Assembly: GCA_035353855.1 (NCBI GenBank)
Contig: DAOQAK010000057.1
Location: 1-25,199 of the forward strand
Reading direction: 5' to 3'
DNA: 25,199 nucleotides
Origin: Bacteroidales bacterium
GTDB taxonomy: Bacteria; Bacteroidota; Bacteroidia; Bacteroidales; CG2-30-32-10
Under the pieces are notes generated by a model. That model searched no databases. It was given only the letters and a program-made list of their open reading frames with translations, and was not told the origin of the DNA. This document shows, one piece after another, positions 17,095 to 25,075 of this stretch. Position 1 is the first letter of the stretch. Each line of letters starts with the position of its first letter. Both the position numbers and the translations under genes were made by a program.

Positions 17095-19218
17095 TCAGGA
17101 AACCTCATCATCACTTTCAATAGGTGTACGGAATTTTCGCCGTTTGATAATACTAAACAAAAATCCTGTCAGCATTATGATTCCACCAATCCAAAGAATT
17201 TTTATATACGGGAAAATTATTGACCTGATTATAATTATATCACGACCGCTATACTTATCTGTTGAATTTCCGCTTCCTGTGCTTAGCGCATTTTTACCGA
17301 TCTCTGTATACAAAATATGGGTAAAGATATCTTTATCAAAAAAATGCTTTGTGTCGGGTATATAAACATTTCCCCTGCTATTTATAGAAACCACCGAAGG
17401 TTTGATATAAAACTTATCAGTAAAACTTCCATCATTATTTTTTTTATAAAACCTGATTGTATAAAATGTTTCATTCTTCACACTTTCGTAACCAATATAT
17501 TTTAAAAAATATGGACCAGCAGGAAGCAGCGTATCCTTTGGTAAAAGCATGTTTTCAGCAACATCAAAACTATTTCCAATATCAACAGGCAAAATATTTT
17601 TTGATATTGTTTTGCTTTGTGAAAACGCCATAATGATCCCAAAAATAAAAAGTCCTAATCCTAAATGGCCTATTAATGAAGGATAATTTCTCGAATACCT
17701 GTAAAACCTCACGATCATATCAAGCGATGAAAATATTACAAGAAAAGCGACCCAGGCAAGCATCAAAATTCTAAAATCATTTACCCCTGAAAAAACAAAT
17801 AATAAAACAGTAAGTACCAAACTTATAATAAGTGAAAGGAACATCTTTCGGATAAATACCGCGAAAAAGTTTTTCCCATACGACAAAAATTGGGTAATAG
17901 AAAGCGAGAGCAAAATAAAAATCGTGAATGGGATTTGCCATGCATTATAATACGCTTCTCTCTTTAGCGGAACAGAAATTCCTGTATCAAATATTTTATT
18001 TATCAAAGGTATTGATGTGGAAAAAATAATTTGAAAAGTTGAAAGAATCAAAATAAAACAACCAATAAAAATCCAAAACTCTTTTGAAAGAAATGTTTCA
18101 TTTTCATTTTTAGGAAATTTATTATAATTAAAGAACAATAAAATAAACGACATCAAAAAGAATACAATGATATATATTGCAAAATGCCATGTCATTCCTG
18201 TTTCGCCAAATGCATGAGCCGAGGTACTCCCTAAAATACCACTGCGTGTAAGGAAGCTTGAATACAATACAAAAACATAAGAAAGGAAAGTAAGAATAAA
18301 TGCAGGGAAAAGTGATTGTTTGTTAGCAATGGAGGCAATAACCAGATGCAATGAAATAACCATTGCAAGCCATGGAACCAATGATGAATTTTCAACAGGG
18401 TCCCACGACCAGAACCCACCAAATGTTAGGTCTTCATAAGCCCATGCTCCACCCATTAACAACCCAATACCTAAAGCCAGTATTCCAAACGACATCCAGG
18501 GAATTACCGGTCGTAACCAATCGGTGTAACGTATTTTCCATAATGCAGCAATAGCATATGAAAAAGGAACAAGTAAGGAAGCAAATCCTAAAAATAAAAC
18601 CGGCGGATGAGCAGTCATCCAGAAATTTTGTAACAAAGGATTCAATCCATTACCTGCTGTAACACTGCTTACATATTCTGTATTATTTAATACGGGACCT
18701 AATATATCTTTATATGCGCTGCTTATAAGTATAAACGGGTTACTGCCTATTTTCATTCCGGCAATATTAATTCCCAGTATTGTTGCATTTAAAAAAAGTT
18801 GGGAAATAATAAATACAATCATAACCGGTCGTTCGAAATAACCGGCTCTGCGCATTAACAATACACCAATAAACCCCTGCCAAAACAACCACAATAAAAA
18901 ACTGCCTTCCGGTCCTGCCCACAAACTTGAAATCAAATATCCCAATGACAGATCTGGTGAAGTATGTTCCCATACATATTTATATTCCATGTGATGAGCA
19001 ATAAGCATATACCATAATAAGCCCATAGCAGAAATGACAGTAAATAAATGTATGCGAAACCAATGCCTTCCATAAAAACGCCAGCTACGAAAATTGATGA
19101 GCTGTTCGCGACAAGAAAAAAAATAACATACCAATGCAGCCAGCAACGAAATAAATGAAGCCACTATCAGTATTTGTCCGGTAAAACCTAAAGCTATATG
19201 CTCTCCAGCATTATTCAT
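17095..19218 (-). CDS. ccmF: CcmF/CcsA-type cytochrome c heme lyase
   Basis: A 707-residue polytopic inner-membrane protein with more than a dozen hydrophobic segments. CcmF-type proteins receive heme from CcmE and attach it to CXXCH motifs of apocytochrome c in the periplasm. Signature elements: WAGPEGSFLLW at 100-110, TAHPPVLFLGF at 202-212, the tryptophan-rich GGFWSWDPVENSSLVPWL at 267-284, and SFLTRSGILGSTSAHAFGE at 321-339. A periplasmic domain (about 560-680) precedes a last helix and a basic cytosolic tail. No ccmE, ccmB/C or cytochrome gene is adjacent, so the pathway is dispersed. A TAAGTTTG box ends 7 bases before the ATG, suggesting a nearly leaderless mRNA. Confidence 0.93.
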   Translation of the reverse strand: MNNAGEHIALGFTGQILIVASFISLLAALVCYFFSCREQLINFRSWRFYGRHWFRIHLFTVISAMGLLWYMLIAHHMEYKYVWEHTSPDLSLGYLISSLWAGPEGSFLLWLFWQGFIGVLLMRRAGYFERPVMIVFIISQLFLNATILGINIAGMKIGSNPFILISSAYKDILGPVLNNTEYVSSVTAGNGLNPLLQNFWMTAHPPVLFLGFASLLVPFSYAIAALWKIRYTDWLRPVIPWMSFGILALGIGLLMGGAWAYEDLTFGGFWSWDPVENSSLVPWLAMVISLHLVIASIANKQSLFPAFILTFLSYVFVLYSSFLTRSGILGSTSAHAFGETGMTWHFAIYIIVFFLMSFILLFFNYNKFPKNENETFLSKEFWIFIGCFILILSTFQIIFSTSIPLINKIFDTGISVPLKREAYYNAWQIPFTIFILLSLSITQFLSYGKNFFAVFIRKMFLSLIISLVLTVLLFVFSGVNDFRILMLAWVAFLVIFSSLDMIVRFYRYSRNYPSLIGHLGLGLFIFGIIMAFSQSKTISKNILPVDIGNSFDVAENMLLPKDTLLPAGPYFLKYIGYESVKNETFYTIRFYKKNNDGSFTDKFYIKPSVVSINSRGNVYIPDTKHFFDKDIFTHILYTEIGKNALSTGSGNSTDKYSGRDIIIIRSIIFPYIKILWIGGIIMLTGFLFSIIKRRKFRTPIESDDEVS

Positions 19219-19225
19219 AAGGCTA

Positions 19226-19233
19226 CAAACTTA
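19226..19233 (-). promoter_or_regulatory. -7 box (TAAGTTTG) of ccmF
   Basis: On the minus strand TAAGTTTG fits TAnnTTTG and is separated from the ATG (19218) by TAGCCTT. No clear TTTG is found at -33. The spacing implies an RNA 5' end within a few bases of the start codon. Confidence 0.45.
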
Positions 19234-19350
19234 ATGAAAATTCATTAAATTTTAAGAATAAAGTATCCGGGAAGATTAATGGGTTGTGGTTTTTTTCTTT
19301 TACCCTAACCCCATCCCTTCTCCTTAATCCACCACTGCGGAGGGAAGGGC

Positions 19351-19483
19351 GTTGACTTCGCGTTGTACTGCTGATAAAAGTGAAGTAACTTTAAATTTTG
19401 CTTTAGTTTCCTCATTACGTTCGGAAAGACAAAAAACAAAATACTTTATGTTTTATTTGTCTTGTTGAGCGAAGCGAAGCAAC
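19351..19483. repeat. Possible decayed inverted-repeat element
   Basis: The stretch is bounded by imperfect terminal inverted repeats GTTGACTTCGC (19351-19361) and GCGAAGCAAC (19474-19483) and contains the inner stem AAGACAAA/TTTGTCTT. The right end has the short tandem GCGAAGCGAAGC. No flanking target-site duplication was clear and no open frame lies inside. Confidence 0.4.
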
Positions 19484-19509
19484 TGTAAATCTTTTTTAAA
19501 AAGTTTAAT

Positions 19510-19517
19510 TACTTTTG
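19510..19517 (+). promoter_or_regulatory. -7 box (TACTTTTG) of the glycosyltransferase gene
   Basis: TACTTTTG fits TAnnTTTG and ends 15 bases before the ATG at 19533. No canonical TTTG -33 box is visible; the upstream bases are T-runs. Confidence 0.4.
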
Positions 19518-19532
19518 AAAAAAATAATATAA

Positions 19533-20951
19533 ATGCGGAATATCCTAAAAAATAATTTATATGATATATTATTGGTAATTCTAATAATCATTTTCATTAT
19601 TATAAAAATACCATATCTTTCACTTCCCTATTATTGGGATGAAGCATGGGTTTACGGTCCTGCCCTCCGCATAATGGAAGTAAATAAATTAAGTTTAATG
19701 CCCGATGCATTACCTGTTTATTATTCACGCGGACATCCGTTACTGTTTCATTTTTCGGGAGCATTATGGCTTCGTATTTTCGGAACATCGCTTTTAGCAA
19801 GTCATTTATTTGCTTTATTTATTTCTGTTTGTCTTATTATCTCGGTATATGTTTTTTGCAGTAAACTTTTTTCAAAACAGGCTGGAATTATTGCCGCTCT
19901 GATACTTTTTCTGCAACCTATATTTCTGGCACAATCGGTACTGGTTTTACCCGAAGTTATGCTTTCATTATTCTCGCTGCTCTCCATCTTTTTCTTCATA
20001 AAAGAAAAATGGTTTTGTTACATCATCTTTACAACATGCGCACTATTCACAAAAGAAACAGGAATTGTTGCACTGGCGACATCAGGAATATGGTTAATTA
20101 CCGACACATTTATAATCAACAGAAAAAATATTCCTTTTAAAGTTTTTTTTAAACGTTCCGCAATAATTGCTATTCCATTAATAATTATTTCTGCATTTTT
20201 CATTTACCAGAAAAAAATAAATGGATGGTATTTTTTTCCTGAACATGTAAATTATCTGTTAAATGACAATCGCAGCTTTTTAAATAAATTAGAATCATAC
20301 TCGGCTTACCAGTTTATTTATTGGGGACGAAATGTTCTATCTTCGCTGATAATCATTTCTCTTTTCTTTTATTTTTATTTTAAAAAACACACGTATAATA
20401 AAGCAAATAAGCCAATATCATTACTTGCTATTTTTATCATTTTATTTCTTATTACCATCTCATTAAATTTTTACAGCGACCGTTACACTATGTGTATGAT
20501 GGCTCCATTTGCTATTATCACGGCTTTTCTATTGAACGAAGTTATAAAAAAGAAAATCTTTCTTTATATTACAATTGCTGCATTTTCGATAATTCAAATA
20601 ACTATTCATATACCAAAGCGAACAAGCAGTGATCATAATCTGGGTTATGCTGATGCAGTAAAAACACATCAGCAAATGGTGAGTTATTGCATTGAAAATA
20701 ATTTCAGGGATAAAAAAATATTTACTCATTTCCTTATGCTGAACAACCTGGAAAATCCATACTGTGGCTATCTCAGCAATGATCAAAAGTTTTCTGATGT
20801 GTCTTCAACACTTGACAGCAATACAGCAATCTGTATCTTTTCAAATATGGAAGGTAAAGAAGATTATGAAAAAATAAAAGCAGAAGGAAAATTCATTCTT
20901 AAAAAAAGATTTGAATCATGTAAAGCATGGTCGGAAATTTATGAAAAGTAA
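19533..20951 (+). CDS. GT39/PMT-like membrane glycosyltransferase
   Basis: A 472-residue polytopic protein with about ten membrane segments. It resembles the PMT_2/ArnT-type GT-C glycosyltransferases, which use polyprenyl-phosphate sugars on the periplasmic side. The first outer loop has the catalytic-type acidic pair in YYWDEAW (D36, E37), followed by YSRGHPLL at 64-71. VLPEV and FTKETGI supply further conserved polar residues of the fold. The C-terminal ~110 residues form a soluble domain ending KAWSEIYEK. It stands alone, convergent with the LysM gene (15 bases between stops), so the acceptor (lipid A, glycan or protein) cannot be told. Start ATG 19533 gives a short basic N-terminus before the first helix. 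Confidence 0.85.
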   Translation: MRNILKNNLYDILLVILIIIFIIIKIPYLSLPYYWDEAWVYGPALRIMEVNKLSLMPDALPVYYSRGHPLLFHFSGALWLRIFGTSLLASHLFALFISVCLIISVYVFCSKLFSKQAGIIAALILFLQPIFLAQSVLVLPEVMLSLFSLLSIFFFIKEKWFCYIIFTTCALFTKETGIVALATSGIWLITDTFIINRKNIPFKVFFKRSAIIAIPLIIISAFFIYQKKINGWYFFPEHVNYLLNDNRSFLNKLESYSAYQFIYWGRNVLSSLIIISLFFYFYFKKHTYNKANKPISLLAIFIILFLITISLNFYSDRYTMCMMAPFAIITAFLLNEVIKKKIFLYITIAAFSIIQITIHIPKRTSSDHNLGYADAVKTHQQMVSYCIENNFRDKKIFTHFLMLNNLENPYCGYLSNDQKFSDVSSTLDSNTAICIFSNMEGKEDYEKIKAEGKFILKKRFESCKAWSEIYEK

Positions 20952-20966
20952 AAACAGAAAAACAAG

Positions 20967-22748
20967 TTATTTATTTTTTTCTTTTTTCTTCTCTTTCTCT
21001 TTTATTTTAGGATGTTTGCGCACATCTACCAATTGATAATCCTCGTAACGGTATATATTTAAAAAGGCATTTTGAATTCCATCCTTTTTATTTTCTCTAA
21101 CAAACTTAAATCCTGTTTGCAAATAATTTTCAGAAGGTATTTTATCCAGGCATTTTCCGAAGTTTGTTCCGAACTGCATAAGTGCTTTCAGAAAATATGC
21201 AGTAACATCAAAACCTAAAAAAGCATATTTATCGGGTTCTGTTTTATATGCTTCCCTATATGCCTTTACAAATTGAATCACCTGTTCATCCTGGTAATCA
21301 ATAAATGTAGAAGAGAACATATGAAGATACATTTGCATGAAATATTCTGTTTCAATCTGGTCGTAGTTTTTCCAACTTGGCAAACCAAAAACAATCATTT
21401 TATTATCATTGGCAACCGTACTCATGCCGCGTACATAATTGGTAAGGAAAACCTCCCCGCTTGATAATGTAACAACAACATTGGTATCATTAGCTTTAAA
21501 GTTCTTGGTAATCCCACTGATCCCTGATTTGGAGTATACCACTTCCCTGAATGAACTATCTTTTACCCCGGTTTTCTTTTCTTCAGCATGTATTGCATTT
21601 TTCAAAATAGCTACATATTCTTTTTCGCTATCCTTATTATTGTGCACAACAATAACAGGCATTCCCGGATATCGTCCAACGATATAAGATGCAAGTTGTT
21701 TAAGTTGCATTTTAACAGGAATATTTGCATTGATCAAATAGGGATTATTGTATAATAAACTGTCATTTGTTGAAACCGGGTCGACAACATATACTTTATT
21801 CTTCCTGGAAAAATCAGAAACAACTTTTAAACTTTTTTCAAAGAAAGGACCTATTATCAAATGTATTTTCTGGAATTCGGGTTTTTCAAGGAGTTTCTTA
21901 GTTGCTAATGAATCATTCTGCACATCATACACATATACCTTAACATTCAACCCCGATTTTTTTAATGAATCGATAGCCATAAGTGCGCCTTCATAAAACT
22001 GAACAAATGAAAACGATTTATAATCATCAACACTTTTTTCTTTAATATCAGGATCGTCAATATCTATCTCAGAAACATAATCGAGATAAAAAGGAATCAT
22101 TAAAGCGATATTATAAGAGTTCAGCAATTTTGATTTATCACAATCCAGCTTATCATCATTATCTGTTTTTATTGTATCCTGTTTTTGTGTTTGTGCTGTT
22201 GTATTATGGTTTGCAGTATTGGTATTCGTAACAGCAGTATTGTTATCAGCAACAGTTGTAGCTTTAGTAGCTTTAGCAGTTTTACCGGATGGAATTTTTA
22301 GTACCTGATCAGGTACAATTTTTTCGCTTAAGCCCGGGTTGGCTTTTTTGATTTCATTAACCGTTACAGAATATTTTTTTGCAATACCATATAATGTTTC
22401 TCCTTGTTTAACAGTATGAGTAATATTTTCCTTTACAACCTTTACTGTATCCTTTGGTATTGTATCTACCCGAGTAGTTATTTGCTGAGCTGAATTTTGA
22501 TTAACAGGGATTCTTAGTTTCTGGGTAGGTTTTATTTTCTTTTTTGCATATGGATTATCGGCAACAATTTGTTCAGAAGTAACTCCATAAGCTTTCGCGA
22601 TTTTCCACACCGACTCACCTTTTGCAACAGTATGTATGTAATAATCTTTCCCATTAATTTTCTCAATAACCGTAGATATTTTCACCTGGGCGAAAATAGT
22701 CGTATTCAGCAGTAATCCAAAAACAATAAAAAGATAACGGAGTTTCAT
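20967..22748 (-). CDS. Two-LysM + type 1 periplasmic-binding protein fusion
   Basis: A 593-residue exported protein. Residues 1-20 are a Sec signal peptide ending IFA-Q. LysM 1 (38-81) runs from YIHTVAKGESVWKIAKAYGV to LRIP; LysM 2 (111-153) from HTVKQGETLYGIAKKYSV to LKIP. A Thr/Asn/Ala linker (about 154-205) leads to a domain (about 210-580) resembling type 1 periplasmic-binding proteins of the Leu/Ile/Val or LpoA kind (NIALMIPFYLDYV, VQFYEGALMAIDSLKK, LIIGPFFEKSLKVVSDFSRK, GFDVTAYFLKALMQFG). LysM domains bind peptidoglycan, so it is probably anchored to the wall. No permease or ATPase is near, which favours a wall-synthesis or sensing role over transport (inference). The tail is a Lys/Glu run, KIKEKEKKKEKNK. 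guaA lies upstream on the same strand, but a repeat separates them. Confidence 0.88.
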   Translation of the reverse strand: MKLRYLFIVFGLLLNTTIFAQVKISTVIEKINGKDYYIHTVAKGESVWKIAKAYGVTSEQIVADNPYAKKKIKPTQKLRIPVNQNSAQQITTRVDTIPKDTVKVVKENITHTVKQGETLYGIAKKYSVTVNEIKKANPGLSEKIVPDQVLKIPSGKTAKATKATTVADNNTAVTNTNTANHNTTAQTQKQDTIKTDNDDKLDCDKSKLLNSYNIALMIPFYLDYVSEIDIDDPDIKEKSVDDYKSFSFVQFYEGALMAIDSLKKSGLNVKVYVYDVQNDSLATKKLLEKPEFQKIHLIIGPFFEKSLKVVSDFSRKNKVYVVDPVSTNDSLLYNNPYLINANIPVKMQLKQLASYIVGRYPGMPVIVVHNNKDSEKEYVAILKNAIHAEEKKTGVKDSSFREVVYSKSGISGITKNFKANDTNVVVTLSSGEVFLTNYVRGMSTVANDNKMIVFGLPSWKNYDQIETEYFMQMYLHMFSSTFIDYQDEQVIQFVKAYREAYKTEPDKYAFLGFDVTAYFLKALMQFGTNFGKCLDKIPSENYLQTGFKFVRENKKDGIQNAFLNIYRYEDYQLVDVRKHPKIKEKEKKKEKNK

Positions 22749-22781
22749 TTCAAAAATATTTTATCAATATTTCAAGAATGG

Positions 22782-22809
22782 CAAAGATAATAAAAACATA
22801 TTCTTCAAA
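22782..22809 (-). promoter_or_regulatory. Promoter of the LysM fusion gene
   Basis: On the minus strand TTTG (22806-22809), 16 bases, then TATCTTTG (22782-22789), a match to the -33/-7 pattern with slightly short spacing. The leader to the ATG at 22748 would be about 30 bases. A second match, TATTTTTG at 22751-22758, is only 2 bases from the ATG and is probably chance. Confidence 0.5.
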
Positions 22810-22861
22810 TAACTTATAGAATGAAAACTTGAATGATGAATATATTAAACTCGTATATAGG

Positions 22862-22965
22862 TTATACTCATTCATATCAGGTTTGCAAAGGCAAAACTGT
22901 TTAGAACGAGTTATACCGTACAGAAAACAAAAAATATTTTTGCAAAACTCTTTTCTGTCGGTATA
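22862..22965 (+). repeat. 104-bp two-hairpin repeat, copy 2
   Basis: Same element as 16158-16261 but in opposite orientation. Mismatches fall at element positions 9, 13, 29, 31 and 54. Positions 9 and 13 weaken the first stem, so that hairpin is better kept in copy 1. Position 54 turns a G-T pair into A-T, so the second stem is complete here. Copy 2 has 7-bp ends GTTATAC/GTATAAC when one flanking base on each side is counted (22861 and 22966-22967). It lies between the LysM gene and the end of guaA, 16 bases from the guaA stop, and interrupts no gene. Confidence 0.9.
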
Positions 22966-22981
22966 ACATTATTCCTCTATA

Positions 22982-24511
22982 TTATTCCCATTCAATAGTA
23001 GCAGGTGGTTTTGAGCTGATATCATACACAACCCTGTTAATACCTTTAACTTTATTACTAATCTTATTCGATACTTCAGCAAGAAAATCATATGGTAAAT
23101 GTACCCAATCGGCAGTCATACCATCGGTTGAAGTTACAGCCCTTAAAGCAAGTACATATTCATAAGTGCGCTCGTCACCCATCACTCCTACCGAACGTAC
23201 CGGCAGCAATATCGCAGCCGCCTGCCATACTTTATCATATAATTTATGTTCATGCAATGCATTAATATAAATATCATCAGCATCCTGCAGTATTCTTATT
23301 TTATCTTCAGTTATTTCACCGAGAATACGTATTCCCAAACCAGGTCCCGGGAATGGATGTCTTTTAAGAATGGTATCACTAATTCCCAATGCCTTTCCTA
23401 CTTTGCGGACTTCGTCTTTAAATAAAGTATTCAACGGCTCCACAACTTTTAATTTCATATAATCGGGCAAACCACCAACATTATGATGAGATTTGATGGT
23501 AGCTGAAGGTCCTTTAACAGAGCGCGATTCAATAACATCGGGATAAATGGTTCCCTGTGCCAGCCATTTTACATCTTTTACCTTATGTGATTGTTCGTCA
23601 AAAACATCAATGAATGTTTTTCCAATGGCTTTTCTTTTGCCTTCAGGATCAGAAACACCATGCAATGCTTTGTAAAAATATTCTTTTGCATCGACACCGG
23701 TAACGTTTAATCCTAAATCTTTGTAGGAATGCAAAACATTCTGAAATTCATTTTTCCGTAACAATCCGTTATCGACAAAAATGCAATAAAGATTTTTTCC
23801 AATTGCTTTATGTAACAATACTGCTGCAACAGTAGAATCAACGCCACCTGAAAGCCCGAGAATCACTTTATCATTTCCTAATTTATTTTTTAAATCTTTT
23901 ACGGTAGCTTCGATAAATGAATCGGGTGTCCATGACTGTGAACATTTACAGATATCAACAATAAAGTTTTTCAATAAAGTCATACCTTCAGTAGTATGAT
24001 ATACTTCAGGATGAAATTGTATCCCGAATGTTTTTTCATTTTCAATTTGGAAACCGGCAACGCGTACATCTTTTGTTGCAGCAATTATTTTTGCACCAGC
24101 AGGTTGTTTGGCAATCGTGTCGCCATGCGACATCCACACCTGGCAGCCGACAGTCATATTTTTTACCAGCGAATTTGATAGATCTATTTCTGTAAGACTT
24201 GCTCTTCCATATTCGCGAATTTTTGAAGGAAGCACTTCTCCCCCGAAATTTTGCGAAAGCAATTGTGCCCCGTAACAAAGCCCGAGTAAAGGTAATTTCC
24301 CTTTTATTCCCGATAAATCAGGATGCGGTGAATTTTTATCCCTTACAGAAAAAGGACTGCCCGAAAGAATAACTCCTTTAATTTCATTATTTATTTCAGG
24401 TATTTTATTAAATGGATGTATTTCACAATACACGTTCAGTTCACGAACTCGGCGTGCTATAAGCTGAGTATACTGCGAACCGAAATCTAAGATCAAAATG
24501 GTTTCCTGCAT
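22982..24511 (-). CDS. guaA: GMP synthase (glutamine-hydrolysing)
   Basis: Converts XMP, glutamine and ATP to GMP in the last step of guanine nucleotide synthesis; cytosolic. The glutaminase domain (about 1-190) has the nucleophile C79 in GLCYGAQ and H167/E169 in FHPEV. The ATP-pyrophosphatase domain has the P-loop LGLSGGVDSTVAA (219-230 region), followed by SRSVKGPSATIKSHHNVGG. The dimerisation domain has PFPGPGLGIRILGE and ends SSKPPATIEWE. All catalytic residues are intact and the length (509) is normal. The start is fixed because the conserved ILDFGSQYTQL begins at residue 7 and no nearer Met exists. The ATG lies only 4 bases after the -7 box. Confidence 0.98.
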   Translation of the reverse strand: MQETILILDFGSQYTQLIARRVRELNVYCEIHPFNKIPEINNEIKGVILSGSPFSVRDKNSPHPDLSGIKGKLPLLGLCYGAQLLSQNFGGEVLPSKIREYGRASLTEIDLSNSLVKNMTVGCQVWMSHGDTIAKQPAGAKIIAATKDVRVAGFQIENEKTFGIQFHPEVYHTTEGMTLLKNFIVDICKCSQSWTPDSFIEATVKDLKNKLGNDKVILGLSGGVDSTVAAVLLHKAIGKNLYCIFVDNGLLRKNEFQNVLHSYKDLGLNVTGVDAKEYFYKALHGVSDPEGKRKAIGKTFIDVFDEQSHKVKDVKWLAQGTIYPDVIESRSVKGPSATIKSHHNVGGLPDYMKLKVVEPLNTLFKDEVRKVGKALGISDTILKRHPFPGPGLGIRILGEITEDKIRILQDADDIYINALHEHKLYDKVWQAAAILLPVRSVGVMGDERTYEYVLALRAVTSTDGMTADWVHLPYDFLAEVSNKISNKVKGINRVVYDISSKPPATIEWE

Positions 24512-24515
24512 GTGG

Positions 24516-24545
24516 CAAAATTAGAATTTTGATAATTAATGCAAA
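24516..24545 (-). promoter_or_regulatory. Promoter of guaA (TTTG-N18-TAATTTTG)
   Basis: On the minus strand TTTG (24542-24545) and TAATTTTG (24516-24523) are 18 bases apart, the best -33/-7 match in the window. A second TTTG (24546-24549) gives 22-base spacing. The -7 box ends just 4 bases (CCAC) before the guaA ATG, so transcription should begin at or beside the start codon. Confidence 0.6.
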
Positions 24546-24593
24546 CAAATAATAATGACAAATAATTAACAATGCTGTTCATAAAAAATTTTA

Positions 24594-25046
24594 TCAGAAG
24601 ATATCAAGAATAGTAATTTTCTTTCCGTTAAATTCAAATACATCATTTTTCATTTTCCCTGATAATACCTTGCAAAGAGGAACATTAACAGATATGGCAT
24701 AAAATATATCTTTATTAAAATTAATTTTTCCTAAACCTATTGATATAAATAATTTTTGTTCTGAAGTGATCACAACAGAGCCAAAACCAACTTTATCATT
24801 CACATTATCTATTTCAATTTTTTCGAGGGCATGGTATTCACCCAATGCTTTAGCCAGCATTTGACCATACATATCCTTTCGGCGAAGAAGCTGCATTCTG
24901 TATGAATCATAGCGATCCTTTGGTTGCCCATATTCATTGGCACTTTGTTGTGCCTCGCTCATGGTGTTGCGAAGATTATCAAGAACCTTTTGCTGTTGTT
25001 TCTTACATTCATCCAACAACTGTACTTTTATTTTCAGCTTATCCAT
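24594..25046 (-). CDS. GreA/GreB-like elongation factor family protein
   Basis: A 150-residue protein starting MDKLKIKVQLLDECKKQQQ. The first ~85 residues are strongly helical with Lys/Gln/Glu repeats (QQQKVLDNLRNTMSEAQQSANEYG), consistent with an antiparallel coiled coil. Residues about 90-150 form a beta-rich domain with VGFGSVVITSEQKLFISIG and VNVPLCKVLSGKMKNDVFEFNGKKITILDI, matching the GreA C-terminal FKBP-like domain ('sPla.aLlGkk.GD...').  Gre factors bind the RNA polymerase secondary channel and stimulate transcript cleavage; the acidic loop tip is not obvious here, so it may be a Gre-like regulator. The upstream in-frame TTG (25070) is rejected because it overlaps the -7 box. Confidence 0.72.
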   Translation of the reverse strand: MDKLKIKVQLLDECKKQQQKVLDNLRNTMSEAQQSANEYGQPKDRYDSYRMQLLRRKDMYGQMLAKALGEYHALEKIEIDNVNDKVGFGSVVITSEQKLFISIGLGKINFNKDIFYAISVNVPLCKVLSGKMKNDVFEFNGKKITILDIF

Positions 25047-25067
25047 GCTCCATATCTTTAAACAGGG

Positions 25068-25075
25068 CAAATATA
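25068..25075 (-). promoter_or_regulatory. -7 box (TATATTTG) of the Gre-like gene
   Basis: On the minus strand TATATTTG matches TAnnTTTG and ends 21 bases before the ATG at 25046. No TTTG is found at the ideal -33 position. It argues against translation from the TTG at 25070. Confidence 0.45.

Larger units (their letters stand above)
19219..19532. other. 314-base divergent spacer with palindromic debris
   Basis: Between ccmF (-) and the glycosyltransferase (+) I see no coding frame. Its middle part (about 19303-19485) is richer in G+C than the surroundings and full of inverted repeats. CCCTTCTCC at 19315-19323 pairs with GGAGGGAAGGG at 19339-19349 (2-base bulge). GTTGACTTCGC at 19351-19361 is matched inversely, with one extra base, by GCGAAGCAAC at 19474-19483. 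AAGACAAA (19426-19433) and TTTGTCTT (19456-19463) form an inner stem. Since both flanking genes point outward no terminator is expected here, so this is more likely a decayed mobile repeat. Confidence 0.55.

Noticed and set aside
22751..22758. TATTTTTG 2 bases before the LysM gene as its promoter
   Set aside because: It would place the RNA start inside the coding sequence; the upstream box at 22782-22789 with a TTTG partner is better.
25044..25070. TTG start for the Gre-like protein, adding MPCLKIWS
   Set aside because: The TTG lies inside the TATATTTG -7 box, so it would not be in the mRNA; the ATG at 25046 fits better.
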